From: Lentzea jiangxiensis
GTDB taxonomy: Bacteria; Actinomycetota; Actinomycetes; Mycobacteriales; Pseudonocardiaceae
Direction: 5' to 3'
DNA length: 64,000 nucleotides
Assembly: GCF_900104175.1 (NCBI RefSeq)
Contig: NZ_FNIX01000019.1
Coordinates: forward strand, 1 to 64,000
Part shown: piece by piece, positions 35,308 through 42,906 of the stretch
Layout of the letters: each line of letters opens with the position of its first letter
How positions within the stretch are numbered: position 1 is the first letter of the stretch
Made by a program: the position numbers and the translations under genes
Notes under the pieces: model-generated
What the model was told of the DNA's origin: nothing
What the model saw: only the letters and a program-made list of their open reading frames with translations
The model's database searches: none

Positions 35308-37539
35308 ATGTCTGATGATCTGCCGTTACCGGACGTGTCCAACAGTGCGGAGGGCACGTCCGGGCAGGTCAACCAGTTCGGTGTCGTCCACGGTGACGTG
35401 CACGTGGGCGGTGCCTCCCGGCCGGCCGCGCTGCCGTTGCGGGTGGGCCTGGTGCCGCAGCGCGCCGGGTCGTTCCAGCACCGCGGTGTGGACGTCCCGG
35501 ACCGCGCCGTCCTGACCGGGATGGGCGGCGTCGGCAAGACCCAGCTCGCCGCCGACCACGCCGAACGGCTGTGGCACGCGGGCGAGGTCCGGGTGCTGGT
35601 GTGGGTCACCGCGGCCTCCCGCGACGCGATCGTCTCCAGCTACGCCGACGCGGCCGCGAAGATCACCGGGCGGGCCGGGAGCGCGCGGACGTTCCTGGAG
35701 TGGCTCGCCGAGACCCCGGAACCCTGGCTGGTCGTGCTCGACGACGTGCAGGCACCCGCGGACCTGCACGGCCTGTGGCCACCGGCGTCGGGGCGCGTCG
35801 TCGTGACGACCAGGCGGCGGGACGCGTCGCTGCGCGGCGACCGGCAGGTCGTCGACGTGGACGTCTTCAGCGCCCGGGAATCGGTGGCGTACCTGACTTC
35901 CGCGGCCGGTGGCGCCGACGGGGCCGCCGAGCTGGCCGAGGACCTCGGGCACCTGCCGCTGGCACTGGCCCAGGCGGCCGCGTACGTCCTCGACCGGCAG
36001 CTCTCGTGCGCGCAGTACCGGACTCGTCTGGCGCAGCGGCGCCTTGCCGCCGTGGCACCGGACGACCTGCCCGACGAGCACCGGGCGACGGTCGCGGCGA
36101 CCTGGTCGTTGTCCGTGGAACGGGCCGACTCGCTGCGACCGCGGGGCGTGGCACGTCCGCTGCTCGCCATCGCGAGCGTGCTGGACGCCAACGGGATCCC
36201 GCTGGAGGTGTTCACCTCACCGGCCGTGCTGGAGTTCCTCGGCGTGGACGCCGCCGACGCGCGGGACGGGCTGAGCTGCCTGCACCGGCTCAGCCTGGTC
36301 ACCTTCGACGCCGAGGCCGGATCGGTGCGGGTGCACGCCCTGGTGCAGCGCGCCACCAGGGACGCGGCCGACCTGGACGCCGTCGCGCGCGTCGCGGCCG
36401 ACGGGCTGGCGCAGGCGTGGCCGAGGACCGAGCGCGGCACCGCGCGGGGACAAGCCCTGCGCGCCAACGCGGAAGCCCTCCTCGCGACCGGTGGTGATGC
36501 CCTCTGGGACGGCGCCTGCCCTCCGGTGCTGTTCCGCCGGCTGGAAAGCCTGGTCGACGTCGGGCTGCTCGCGGAGGCCGTGGACTCGCTGGAAGGCCTC
36601 CTGCCGACCGCCGTCGAACGCCTGGGCCCGCGCCACCGCGACGTCCTGACGATCCGCCGCCTGCTGATCCACTTCGGGAGCGAGACGACCGACCCGGCCG
36701 GGGCGATCACCGCCTACCGCCGGTTGCTGCCCGAACTGCTGGAGGTCATCGGTCCCGACGACGTCCAGACGCTGCTCCTCAGGCGGGGCATCGCGTGCAG
36801 CCTCGGCGTGGCCGGTGATCCGGCCCGTGCCGCCGCCGACCTGGGCCGGCTGCTCACCGACCAGCTCCGCGTCCTCGGTCGCGACCACGACGAAACGCTG
36901 ACCACCAGGCACAACATCGCGTTCTGGCGTGCCCAGGCAGGCGACCTCGCGGGCGCGCTCGCCGAAGCGCGACGGCTCCTCGCGGACCGGGTCGACCTGC
37001 TCGGCCACGACGACGTCCAGACGATGATCACCCGCCAGAACATCGCCGACATGATCGGCAAAGCGGGCGACCCGGCTTCGGCGGCGGAGGAGACCCGGCT
37101 GGTGCTGGCCGACCGGAGCCGCGTCCTCGGCCCCGACCACGCGCAGACCTGGATGAGCCGGACCAGCCTCTCGCACTGGCTGTACGAAGCGGGGCAGGTG
37201 GCCGCGGCGGCGGCCGAGGCGAGGAAGCTGCTCGAGGACCGGATCCGGGTGCTCGGCCCGGCGCACCCCGAGGTCGCGTCCACCCGCGCATCGTTCCTGT
37301 ACCTCGCCGAGAGGTCCCGTGAGGCCGTGGGCTTCTGGGAGGCTCAGCGGACCGAGCGGGTCTCGCCGTCCCACTCCGAGCCCAGCGACGGCATCAGCTC
37401 GGCCAGCTGGACCGGGTACACGGTGTCCTCGGTGGCTTCGAGCTCCTCCGCGCTCCACCAGCGGAACGTGGAGATCGTGGTCTCCTCGACGTCGTCGAAG
37501 CCCGAGGTGTCGACCTCGAGGCCGTCGACGGAGGCGTAG
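35308..37539 (+). CDS. STAND NTPase: NB-ARC domain with C-terminal TPR repeats
   Basis: 743 aa. The N-terminal ~35 residues contain QVNQFGVVHGDVHVGG, a motif common before NB-ARC modules in actinomycetes. NTPase motifs are Walker A GMGGVGKTQLA (~72), Walker B WLVVLDDV and GHLPLALAQAAAYV. TPR repeats of the TTRHNIAFWRAQAGDLAGAL type span ~440-670. Such proteins oligomerise on sensing a ligand; no effector domain is fused here, and a signalling or defence role is open. The last ~65 residues are Ser-rich and read antisense to the nudix gene (196-bp overlap). A TACTGT at 35295-35300 suggests a leaderless transcript. Confidence 0.85.
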   Translation: MSDDLPLPDVSNSAEGTSGQVNQFGVVHGDVHVGGASRPAALPLRVGLVPQRAGSFQHRGVDVPDRAVLTGMGGVGKTQLAADHAERLWHAGEVRVLVWVTAASRDAIVSSYADAAAKITGRAGSARTFLEWLAETPEPWLVVLDDVQAPADLHGLWPPASGRVVVTTRRRDASLRGDRQVVDVDVFSARESVAYLTSAAGGADGAAELAEDLGHLPLALAQAAAYVLDRQLSCAQYRTRLAQRRLAAVAPDDLPDEHRATVAATWSLSVERADSLRPRGVARPLLAIASVLDANGIPLEVFTSPAVLEFLGVDAADARDGLSCLHRLSLVTFDAEAGSVRVHALVQRATRDAADLDAVARVAADGLAQAWPRTERGTARGQALRANAEALLATGGDALWDGACPPVLFRRLESLVDVGLLAEAVDSLEGLLPTAVERLGPRHRDVLTIRRLLIHFGSETTDPAGAITAYRRLLPELLEVIGPDDVQTLLLRRGIACSLGVAGDPARAAADLGRLLTDQLRVLGRDHDETLTTRHNIAFWRAQAGDLAGALAEARRLLADRVDLLGHDDVQTMITRQNIADMIGKAGDPASAAEETRLVLADRSRVLGPDHAQTWMSRTSLSHWLYEAGQVAAAAAEARKLLEDRIRVLGPAHPEVASTRASFLYLAERSREAVGFWEAQRTERVSPSHSEPSDGISSASWTGYTVSSVASSSSALHQRNVEIVVSSTSSKPEVSTSRPSTEA

Positions 37540-38291
37540 AAGAACCACTCCTCGGCGTCGAAGGTCTCGCCGTCGAAGCTGAACACCGCGCGGCGGCGCC
37601 AGACCGGGCCGACCAGCTGCTCCGGCGCGAGCTTCACGCCGGTCTCCTCGAACGCCTCGCGGACAGCCGCGTCGCGCAGTTCCTCACCGGCTTCCACACC
37701 GCCGCCGACGGTGAACCAGAACAGCTCCTGCGGCCGTGCGGGGTCGAAGCCCTGGAACAGCAGCACGCGTCCCTCCGCGTCGGTCAGCACGACGCGCGCG
37801 GACGGGCGGGGTTTGAGCATCACCGCGTCGGACGGGGCGGTGGGCTCCGCGATCTCGAAGTACGACGGCTGCGGCGCGGTGCCGGAGAGGCGGAGCCAGC
37901 GAACGACCCTGCGGCGGCGCTGCAGAAGCGTGTCGCGCACGGCGTCGTTGTGGACCCTGCGGGCGAGCACGACGCGTTCCTCGGCGTCGGCGAGCTCGAA
38001 GGCCGCGGCCGGGGCCAGGGACGAGCGGTCCAGGGCGGCGAGCAGGCCGGAGAGCTCGTTCTCGGCGAGCTCGCGATCGGCGCGGGAGGCGGACTCGGCC
38101 TTCGACGCGGCAGCGGCCAGCGCGGGGTCGAGCAGGGCGCGGACGACGACCGCGCGACGGGCCAGTGCCGCGTCGAGGGCCGCCCAGGCCGCGTCGGTGC
38201 GGACGTGCAGGCGGTCGAGGCGGTTCGCGATGCCGAGAACCCAGGCGGCCAGGAGGAGCGCGACCGCGACGACGACCAGGAAGGCGGTCAT
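37344..38291 (-). CDS. Membrane-anchored Nudix hydrolase of the PIM locus
   Basis: 315 aa. One N-terminal membrane helix (AFLVVVAVALLLAAWVLGI), then a LemA-like helical hairpin (RLHVRTDAAWAALDAALARR, ~28-115), and a Nudix domain with box GGGVEAGEELRDAAVREAFEETGV (G-x5-E-x7-REVxEExGx; ~205-230). This matches the Rv2609c position and architecture at the end of the mycobacterial PIM cluster. The Nudix substrate is unknown. The ATG overlaps the pimA stop. The 3' end is antisense to the STAND gene. Confidence 0.88.
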   Translation of the reverse strand: MTAFLVVVAVALLLAAWVLGIANRLDRLHVRTDAAWAALDAALARRAVVVRALLDPALAAAASKAESASRADRELAENELSGLLAALDRSSLAPAAAFELADAEERVVLARRVHNDAVRDTLLQRRRRVVRWLRLSGTAPQPSYFEIAEPTAPSDAVMLKPRPSARVVLTDAEGRVLLFQGFDPARPQELFWFTVGGGVEAGEELRDAAVREAFEETGVKLAPEQLVGPVWRRRAVFSFDGETFDAEEWFFYASVDGLEVDTSGFDDVEETTISTFRWWSAEELEATEDTVYPVQLAELMPSLGSEWDGETRSVR

Positions 38292-39400
38292 GCCTCGCTC
38301 ACCCGGCGCGGGTCGGCGGCGATGGCGGTCTCGTAGACGCGCAGCACCTGGCTCGCGACCACGGACCAGTCGAAGGCCTGCACCCGTTGCGATCCGAGGT
38401 CGACGTACTCGGCGCGCAACGCCGAGTCGCGCAGCACCGAGCGCAACGCGTCCGCCAGCGCGGCCGCGTCACCGACCGGGAACAGCGCGCCCGCCTTGCC
38501 GTCGTCCAGCACGCGGCGGAACGCGTCGATGTCGCTCGCCACGACCGCCGTGCCGGCGGACATCGCCTCGGTGAGGATGATCCCGAAGGACTCGCCGCCG
38601 GTGTTCGGGGCGACGTAGACGTCGACGCTGCGCAGCATCCGCGCCTTGTCCTCGTCGCTCACCTGGCCGAGCAGGTCGACCCGGTCGGCGTGCGGCCCGT
38701 CGAACGAGGACTCGCCGCGGCCCACGACGAGCAGCCGGAGGTCCGGGAACTCGTCGGCGACCAGGCCGAACGCCTCCCACAGGATCGGCATGCCCTTGCG
38801 CGGCTCGTCGTAGCGGCCGACGAAGCCGATCGTGCCGCCGGGGCGCGGGTAACCGTCCAAAGTGGACGCCGAGGCGAAGAAGTCGACGTCGACGCCGTTC
38901 GGGATCTCCACCGCGTCGCCGCCGAGGTGCTCGACCTGGACCCGCCGGGCCAGCGCGGACACCGCGATGCGGGCGGTCACCTTCTCGAGGAACGGCTGCA
39001 GCACGCCCTGGAACGCCGACAGCATCTTCGAGCGCGGCGTCGAGGTGTGGAAGGTGGCGACGATCGGGCCGTCCGCGACCACCAGCGCCAGGAACGACAG
39101 CGACGGCGCCGTCGGTTCGTGCAGGTGCAGGACGTCGAACTGGTTCTCGTCGATCCAGCGCCGCACCCGCGCGTACGAGACAGGACCGAAGCTCAGCCGC
39201 GCCACGGACCCGTTGTACGGGATGCCGACCGCGCGGCCCGCGGACGTGACGAAGTCCGGGAGCCGCTGGTCGTCGTCGGCGGGCGCGAGGACGTTGACGG
39301 TGTGCCCGAGGCCGATGAGGGCGCGCGCGAGGTCGACGACGTGCGCCTGCACTCCCCCGGGGACGTCGAAGGAGTACGGGCAGACGATCCCGACCTTCAC
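38288..39400 (-). CDS. pimA: Phosphatidylinositol alpha-mannosyltransferase
   Basis: 370 aa from the GTG at 39400 with AGGAGG upstream. GT4 (GT-B) enzyme that moves mannose from GDP-mannose to position 2 of phosphatidylinositol at the inner membrane face. It shows the PimA N-terminus KVGIVCPYSFDVPGGVQAHV, the VATFHTSTPRSKM loop and the nucleotide-sugar site GESFGIILTEAMSAGTAVVAS (E-x7-E). Flanked by patA and the nudix gene with 4-bp overlaps, as in mycobacteria. Confidence 0.95.
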   Translation of the reverse strand: MKVGIVCPYSFDVPGGVQAHVVDLARALIGLGHTVNVLAPADDDQRLPDFVTSAGRAVGIPYNGSVARLSFGPVSYARVRRWIDENQFDVLHLHEPTAPSLSFLALVVADGPIVATFHTSTPRSKMLSAFQGVLQPFLEKVTARIAVSALARRVQVEHLGGDAVEIPNGVDVDFFASASTLDGYPRPGGTIGFVGRYDEPRKGMPILWEAFGLVADEFPDLRLLVVGRGESSFDGPHADRVDLLGQVSDEDKARMLRSVDVYVAPNTGGESFGIILTEAMSAGTAVVASDIDAFRRVLDDGKAGALFPVGDAAALADALRSVLRDSALRAEYVDLGSQRVQAFDWSVVASQVLRVYETAIAADPRRVSEA

Positions 39401-40299
39401 CGGGCGAGCCTCCTGGCCAGCGCGGCACGGCGGCCTTCCGGCAGGTCGGCGAGCCACAGCTTCTGCAGCATGTGCCAGTCGGCGGGGTGCGCGGCGATGT
39501 CGGCCGCGAACACGTCCGCGACGGCCTGCGTCGCCGTCTGGACGTTGCTGACCTTGATCGGCGGGTGGATGCGGAAGTGCCAGCCGTCCTCGGTGAACCA
39601 GCACCCGACCGGCAGCAGCGCCGCCCCCGTCGTCGCGGCCAGGTGCGCCGGCCCCGCGGGCATCAGCGTCTGCTCGCCGAAGAACGTCACGGGCACACCG
39701 GACGACGTCAGGTCCCTGTCGCCGAGCAGGCACACGACCCTGTTGTCCCGCAACCGCTCGGCCAGCACCGTCGCGGGTGGACGGTCGCCGCCGTGCAGCG
39801 GCAGCACCTCGAAGCCGAGGGTCTCGCGGAACTCCACGAACTTGCGGTACAGCGACTCGGGCTTCAACCGCTCGGCCACCGTCGTGAACGTGCCGGAGTG
39901 GCCGACCAGCCACACACCGGCCATGTCCCAGTTGCCGCTGTGCGGCAGAGCGGCCACGGCACCGGTACCCGCCGCGAGGGCCGCGTCGAGGTTCTCCACG
40001 CCGGACACCTGCGAGTCGCACTTCTCGTACGCGGCCTTCAGGTCCATCGACGGCAACCGGAACGCCTCGCACCAGTACCGCGCGTACGACCGCACCGAGT
40101 CGCGCACCAGCTCGTCGAGCTCGTCGTCCCCCGCCTGCGGCACGACCCGCCGCAGGTTCGCGCGCAACTGGTCGATGCTCGCGCCACCACGCTTCACCGC
40201 GTAGTCGGCACCGGCCCGGAACAGCCCGCGGGCCCACGACTCCGGCAACAGGCGGATCAGCCGCCACCCGGCGCTGTACCCGAGCGTCGCGAGGTTCAC
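39397..40299 (-). CDS. Phosphatidylinositol mannoside acyltransferase (PatA, LpxL/HtrB superfamily)
   Basis: 300 aa from the GTG at 40299. LpxL/HtrB-like fold with the acyltransferase motif LPHSGNWDMAG (HxxxxD, ~124-130), GDRDLTSSGVPVTFFGE and a final LQKLWLADLPEG. Transfers a fatty acyl group to the mannose of PIM1/PIM2. Its start overlaps the pgsA stop and its stop overlaps the pimA start. Confidence 0.93.
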   Translation of the reverse strand: MNLATLGYSAGWRLIRLLPESWARGLFRAGADYAVKRGGASIDQLRANLRRVVPQAGDDELDELVRDSVRSYARYWCEAFRLPSMDLKAAYEKCDSQVSGVENLDAALAAGTGAVAALPHSGNWDMAGVWLVGHSGTFTTVAERLKPESLYRKFVEFRETLGFEVLPLHGGDRPPATVLAERLRDNRVVCLLGDRDLTSSGVPVTFFGEQTLMPAGPAHLAATTGAALLPVGCWFTEDGWHFRIHPPIKVSNVQTATQAVADVFAADIAAHPADWHMLQKLWLADLPEGRRAALARRLAR

Positions 40300-40898
40300 G
40301 CGGCCTCCCGCGCCGACTTCGCCACGGCGGAGATCCGCTGCAGCACCGTCACCACGGTCATCGCCGCCAGCAACCACAACGAGACGTCCAGCAGGTACGG
40401 CACACCCAGCCCCTGCACCCCGGCCCCGACGAGCGCGACGATGGACCGCTCGGCCCGCTCGGCGAGCCCACCGTCGGCGGACAGCCCGTTCGCGTCGGCA
40501 CGCGCCTTCACGTACGAGATCACCTGCGACGCCACCAGGCAGATGAACCCCGCCACCGCCGTCCACCGGTTACCGGTGTCGAAGGCGTACCAGGTGAGCG
40601 CCGCGAACAACGCCCCGTCCGCGATGCGGTCACAGGTGGCGTCGAGCACGGCCCCGAACCGCGTCGGCCCCTGCGCGCGCGCCATGGCCCCGTCGATCAG
40701 GTCGAGCAACACGAAGAACGCCACGAGCGCGCAGCCGACGAACAACTGCCCGCGGGGGATGAACCACAGAGCGCTGGCAACGGCACCGACCGTGCCGAAC
40801 ACGGTGACGGCGTTGGGCGTGAGGCCACGCGCCAGTAACCACGCCCCGATCGGATCGGTGACGCGCGAGACGGACGCGCGAGCGAAAATGTTCAGCAT
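40296..40898 (-). CDS. pgsA: Phosphatidylinositol phosphate synthase (CDP-alcohol phosphatidyltransferase)
   Basis: 200 aa from the ATG at 40898; the frame continues upstream to 41324 through repeats and is not coding there. The CDP-alcohol signature D-x2-D-G-x2-A-R...G-x3-D-x3-D is intact in DLIDGAMAR / GAVLDATCD (~68-92). Six membrane helices. Makes phosphatidylinositol phosphate from CDP-diacylglycerol and inositol phosphate, the lipid base for PIMs. It should follow the HIT gene directly, but here ~2 kb of unrelated sequence intervenes. Confidence 0.94.
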   Translation of the reverse strand: MLNIFARASVSRVTDPIGAWLLARGLTPNAVTVFGTVGAVASALWFIPRGQLFVGCALVAFFVLLDLIDGAMARAQGPTRFGAVLDATCDRIADGALFAALTWYAFDTGNRWTAVAGFICLVASQVISYVKARADANGLSADGGLAERAERSIVALVGAGVQGLGVPYLLDVSLWLLAAMTVVTVLQRISAVAKSAREAA

Positions 40899-41010
40899 GG
40901 CAGGTCGCAGCCTAGCTGGACTGGTGAAACGCGCGGCTCGCGGGTGAGGCGGCGCGTGGGGAGGCCGGGGCTGCCGGCAGTGAAGCGGTGGTAGGCCGCG
41001 ACTGTGGCGG

Positions 41011-41053
41011 ACAGCGGTGGGGAACAGCGGTGGGGAACAGCGGCGGCGAACAG
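41011..41053. repeat. 13-bp tandem repeat, three copies
   Basis: ACAGCGGTGGGGA at 41011-41023 and 41024-41036, then ACAGCGGCGGCGA at 41037-41049 and a partial ACAG. Non-coding; likely variable between strains. Confidence 0.75.
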
Positions 41054-41069
41054 GCGCCACGCGGCAGTC

Positions 41070-41100
41070 GCCTGCGGCTGACATGCGGTCAGCCGCAGGC
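41070..41100. repeat. Perfect 13-bp hairpin
   Basis: GCCTGCGGCTGAC (41070-41082), loop ATGCG, GTCAGCCGCAGGC (41088-41100). Not directly after a stop codon on either strand, so not an obvious terminator. Confidence 0.7.
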
Positions 41101-41194
41101 TGCGGGTGGGATCGTGACGGCGCAGAGGAATGCATTGCGGAGGCATGTGCTGCGGTAGGACGCGCAGCACGACCTGTTCGCAGCGCCCACCACC

Positions 41195-41260
41195 CCGCTT
41201 GTCGGAATGTCAACATTCCTACAGCCGGGCTTGTCCGAATGTTGACATTCCGACAAGCGG
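41195..41260. repeat. Perfect 24-bp inverted repeat containing two GAATGT-NN-ACATTC dyads
   Basis: Arms 41195-41218 and 41237-41260 are exact reverse complements around an 18-nt spacer. Each arm itself contains the dyad GAATGT-NN-ACATTC (centre CA in the left arm, TG in the right), and the spacer contains a further CTTGTCC partial copy. The A+T-rich core is unlike its surroundings. It resembles a repetitive extragenic palindrome (REP) or a double operator more than a terminator. Confidence 0.75.
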
Positions 41261-41522
41261 CACGCTGACGCCCCGACCAAGCGCACCGGGGCAGCGGGGA
41301 GGCGAACCAGCCGAGCACCGCCACCAGCTACAGCACGCGATCAGCCCGCCCACGCCCACAACAGGTCGCGCCACTCCCGCGAACCTGACGCCCCGTCCTC
41401 AACTCCACTGCCGGGCCGGCACCGACCTCGAAAGCGACGCCCAAGGCACGCAAGCCGGCGATCCTGAGCCCGACGCCCCGGGCCACCCGAGCCGGCGGCC
41501 CGGACGAACCGCCGACCGAGGG

Positions 41523-42362
41523 CTAAGGGAGTCGCCGATGATCCTCGGCGATCCGCTTCAACAATCCCTGCAACTCCTCTCCCCGCACCGCCAGCCTCTC
41601 CAACCGCCCGAACAGCGCGAGGTACTCCCGCACGTCCAGCGGATCGGTGATCGTGGCGTTGCCGGTGAGCACGCTGACCGTCACCACGCGCTCGTCGTAG
41701 ATGTGGAAACCGTGCAGGGCCACCACGTTCGCGTCGGCGGACCACGGGACGACGCCGAGGCGGACGTTCGGGCGGCGTTGCATGGCGGCCAGGTGTTCCA
41801 CCTGTTCCGCCATTTGTTCGGGGGTGCCCATCCGCCAGCGCAGGGCTGCTTCGGAGAGCACGAACACGAACTGCTTCGCCAGGTCGTCCATTCGGGATCG
41901 GCGGGTACGCAGGGCGGCCACCGCGGCCTCCTGCTCCGAATGCGGCATCGTCCCCAGCACGATGCGCAGGTAGGCCTCGGACTGCAGCAGCGAGGGGACC
42001 AGGTTGACCTGGAAGAACCTCGATGTCGCGGCGCGGGCCTCCACGCGGCTGATCGTTTGCTGGTGGCGGTGCGCTCCTCGGTGCAGCACGACACGACGGG
42101 TTTCCGCCTCGGCGTGCAGCGACCTGGCGAGTTCGACCAGTTCGATGCGCGTCTCTCTCGCGGCGGCCAGTTCCGCCACGAGACGCTCCACGTCCGTGAC
42201 GGACGGGAGCAGCATGCCGTTCTCGATCTTCGACAGCTTGGACTGGCTCATCCCGGTGGCACGGGCGGTGGCCGTGCCGGTCATCTTCGCCTCGGTGCGC
42301 AACCGGCGTAGTTCACGCGAAAGCCGTTCTCTCGCTAATCGCGAACGCTCAGGTGCGGTCAT
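41523..42362 (-). CDS. XRE helix-turn-helix regulator with DUF5753 domain
   Basis: 279 aa. Helix-turn-helix at ~15-60 (LRRLRTEAKMTGTATARATGMSQSKLSKIENG over two helices) and a DUF5753 module (FFQVNLVPSLLQSEAYLRIV, FVFVLSEAALRWRMG, VRLGVVPWS, HGFHIYDE). Second such regulator in the window, but without an intact DUF397 partner. It sits between pgsA and the HIT gene, a junction that is closed in mycobacteria, so it is probably a later insertion. A 26-bp near-palindrome lies upstream. Confidence 0.9.
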   Translation of the reverse strand: MTAPERSRLARERLSRELRRLRTEAKMTGTATARATGMSQSKLSKIENGMLLPSVTDVERLVAELAAARETRIELVELARSLHAEAETRRVVLHRGAHRHQQTISRVEARAATSRFFQVNLVPSLLQSEAYLRIVLGTMPHSEQEAAVAALRTRRSRMDDLAKQFVFVLSEAALRWRMGTPEQMAEQVEHLAAMQRRPNVRLGVVPWSADANVVALHGFHIYDERVVTVSVLTGNATITDPLDVREYLALFGRLERLAVRGEELQGLLKRIAEDHRRLP

Positions 42363-42670
42363 GTTCGCACCGTAACCATTCGCACACGGTGAGACGATCG
42401 GCCATAGGCGGGGACTTGACTCGCAGTTGACACCTCCAGGTGGGTGATCTCACCTACCTGGAATCGCTTTGTGCTGGCGTTACGTCTCGATCCACCGCGG
42501 AAATGCACCCGAAAGATGTAATCGAAAGCCATTCCACCCGGAGACGAAACGGAGTTGATTGTCCAACCAGGACAACATGAGTGGTTTTTGTCACTCTTTT
42601 GTCCAAGAATTAGTACCGCCTGCAATCACACTTCGACAGACTAAACGCTCTGTTTAGCCGACGAGGTGCG
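42363..42670. other. 308-bp A+T-richer intergenic region with palindromes
   Basis: Contains the 26-bp near-palindrome (42436-42461) and a CTAAAC-GCTCT-GTTTAG hairpin (42641-42657). The AAACGCTCTGTTT of that hairpin is also inverted against AAACAGAGCGT at 42694-42704 in the end of the small membrane protein gene. The second set probably terminates the leftward small gene. G+C is visibly below the window average. Confidence 0.6.
42436..42461. promoter_or_regulatory. 26-bp near-perfect palindrome upstream of XRE-DUF5753 gene
   Basis: CCAGGTGGGTGA-TC-TCACCTACCTGG, 12-2-12 with a single mismatch, 74 bp before the ATG at 42362. Likely operator for the adjacent XRE protein. Confidence 0.6.
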
Positions 42671-42850
42671 TCAAACGGACTTCCGCGCGCGCAAAACAGA
42701 GCGTACGGCGAAGCCGATGGCGCCGAAGATCAGCACGAATGCGATGAGGCCGAGACCGGGGGCGTCGTCGTGCTGCGCGTACAGCAGGGCGGCGACGCCG
42801 AGCGCGACGACGAGAAGGCAGGCCACGAGAGGCAGCAGCAAGCGAAGCAT
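42671..42850 (-). CDS. Small two-helix membrane protein
   Basis: 59 aa from the ATG at 42850: MLRLLLPLVACLLVVALG, a short polar turn (YAQHDDAPG), a second helix GLIAFVLIFGAIGFAV and a basic tail RSVLRARKSV. An ATG at 42871 would add seven residues but would place the -10 hexamer inside the gene; the promoter layout favours 42850. No family recognised. Confidence 0.6.
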   Translation of the reverse strand: MLRLLLPLVACLLVVALGVAALLYAQHDDAPGLGLIAFVLIFGAIGFAVRSVLRARKSV

Positions 42851-42856
42851 GGATCG

Positions 42857-42885
42857 ACTATCGCGCGCCATCTATCGAAAGTCAA
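42857..42885 (-). promoter_or_regulatory. Promoter of the small membrane protein, leaderless
   Basis: On the minus strand TTGACT (42885-42880), 17-nt spacer, GATAGT (42862-42857), then six bases to the ATG at 42850. The spacing is ideal for a housekeeping sigma factor and puts the transcription start at or next to the start codon. Confidence 0.6.
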
Positions 42886-42906
42886 CAGATAGTTGCTGCC
42901 AAACGA

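Larger units (their letters stand above)
40899..41522. other. 624-bp repeat- and palindrome-rich region inside the PIM locus
   Basis: Holds a 13-bp tandem repeat (41011-41053), a perfect 13-bp hairpin (41070-41100) and a perfect 24-bp inverted repeat (41195-41260). Between 41341 and 41522 the minus strand downstream of the XRE-DUF5753 gene ends in a frame with GSREWRDLLWAWAG, reminiscent of a DUF397 C-terminus without its front half. No intact gene is seen. Confidence 0.65.

Noticed and set aside
36217..37548. 443-codon minus-strand frame inside the STAND gene
   Set aside because: His/Arg/Gly-rich complement of a protein with clear NB-ARC and TPR motifs.
42643..42704. AAACGCTCTGTTT/AAACAGAGCGT repeats as transposon ends
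   Set aside because: No transposase or target duplication nearby; position at the end of the small membrane protein gene fits a terminator.
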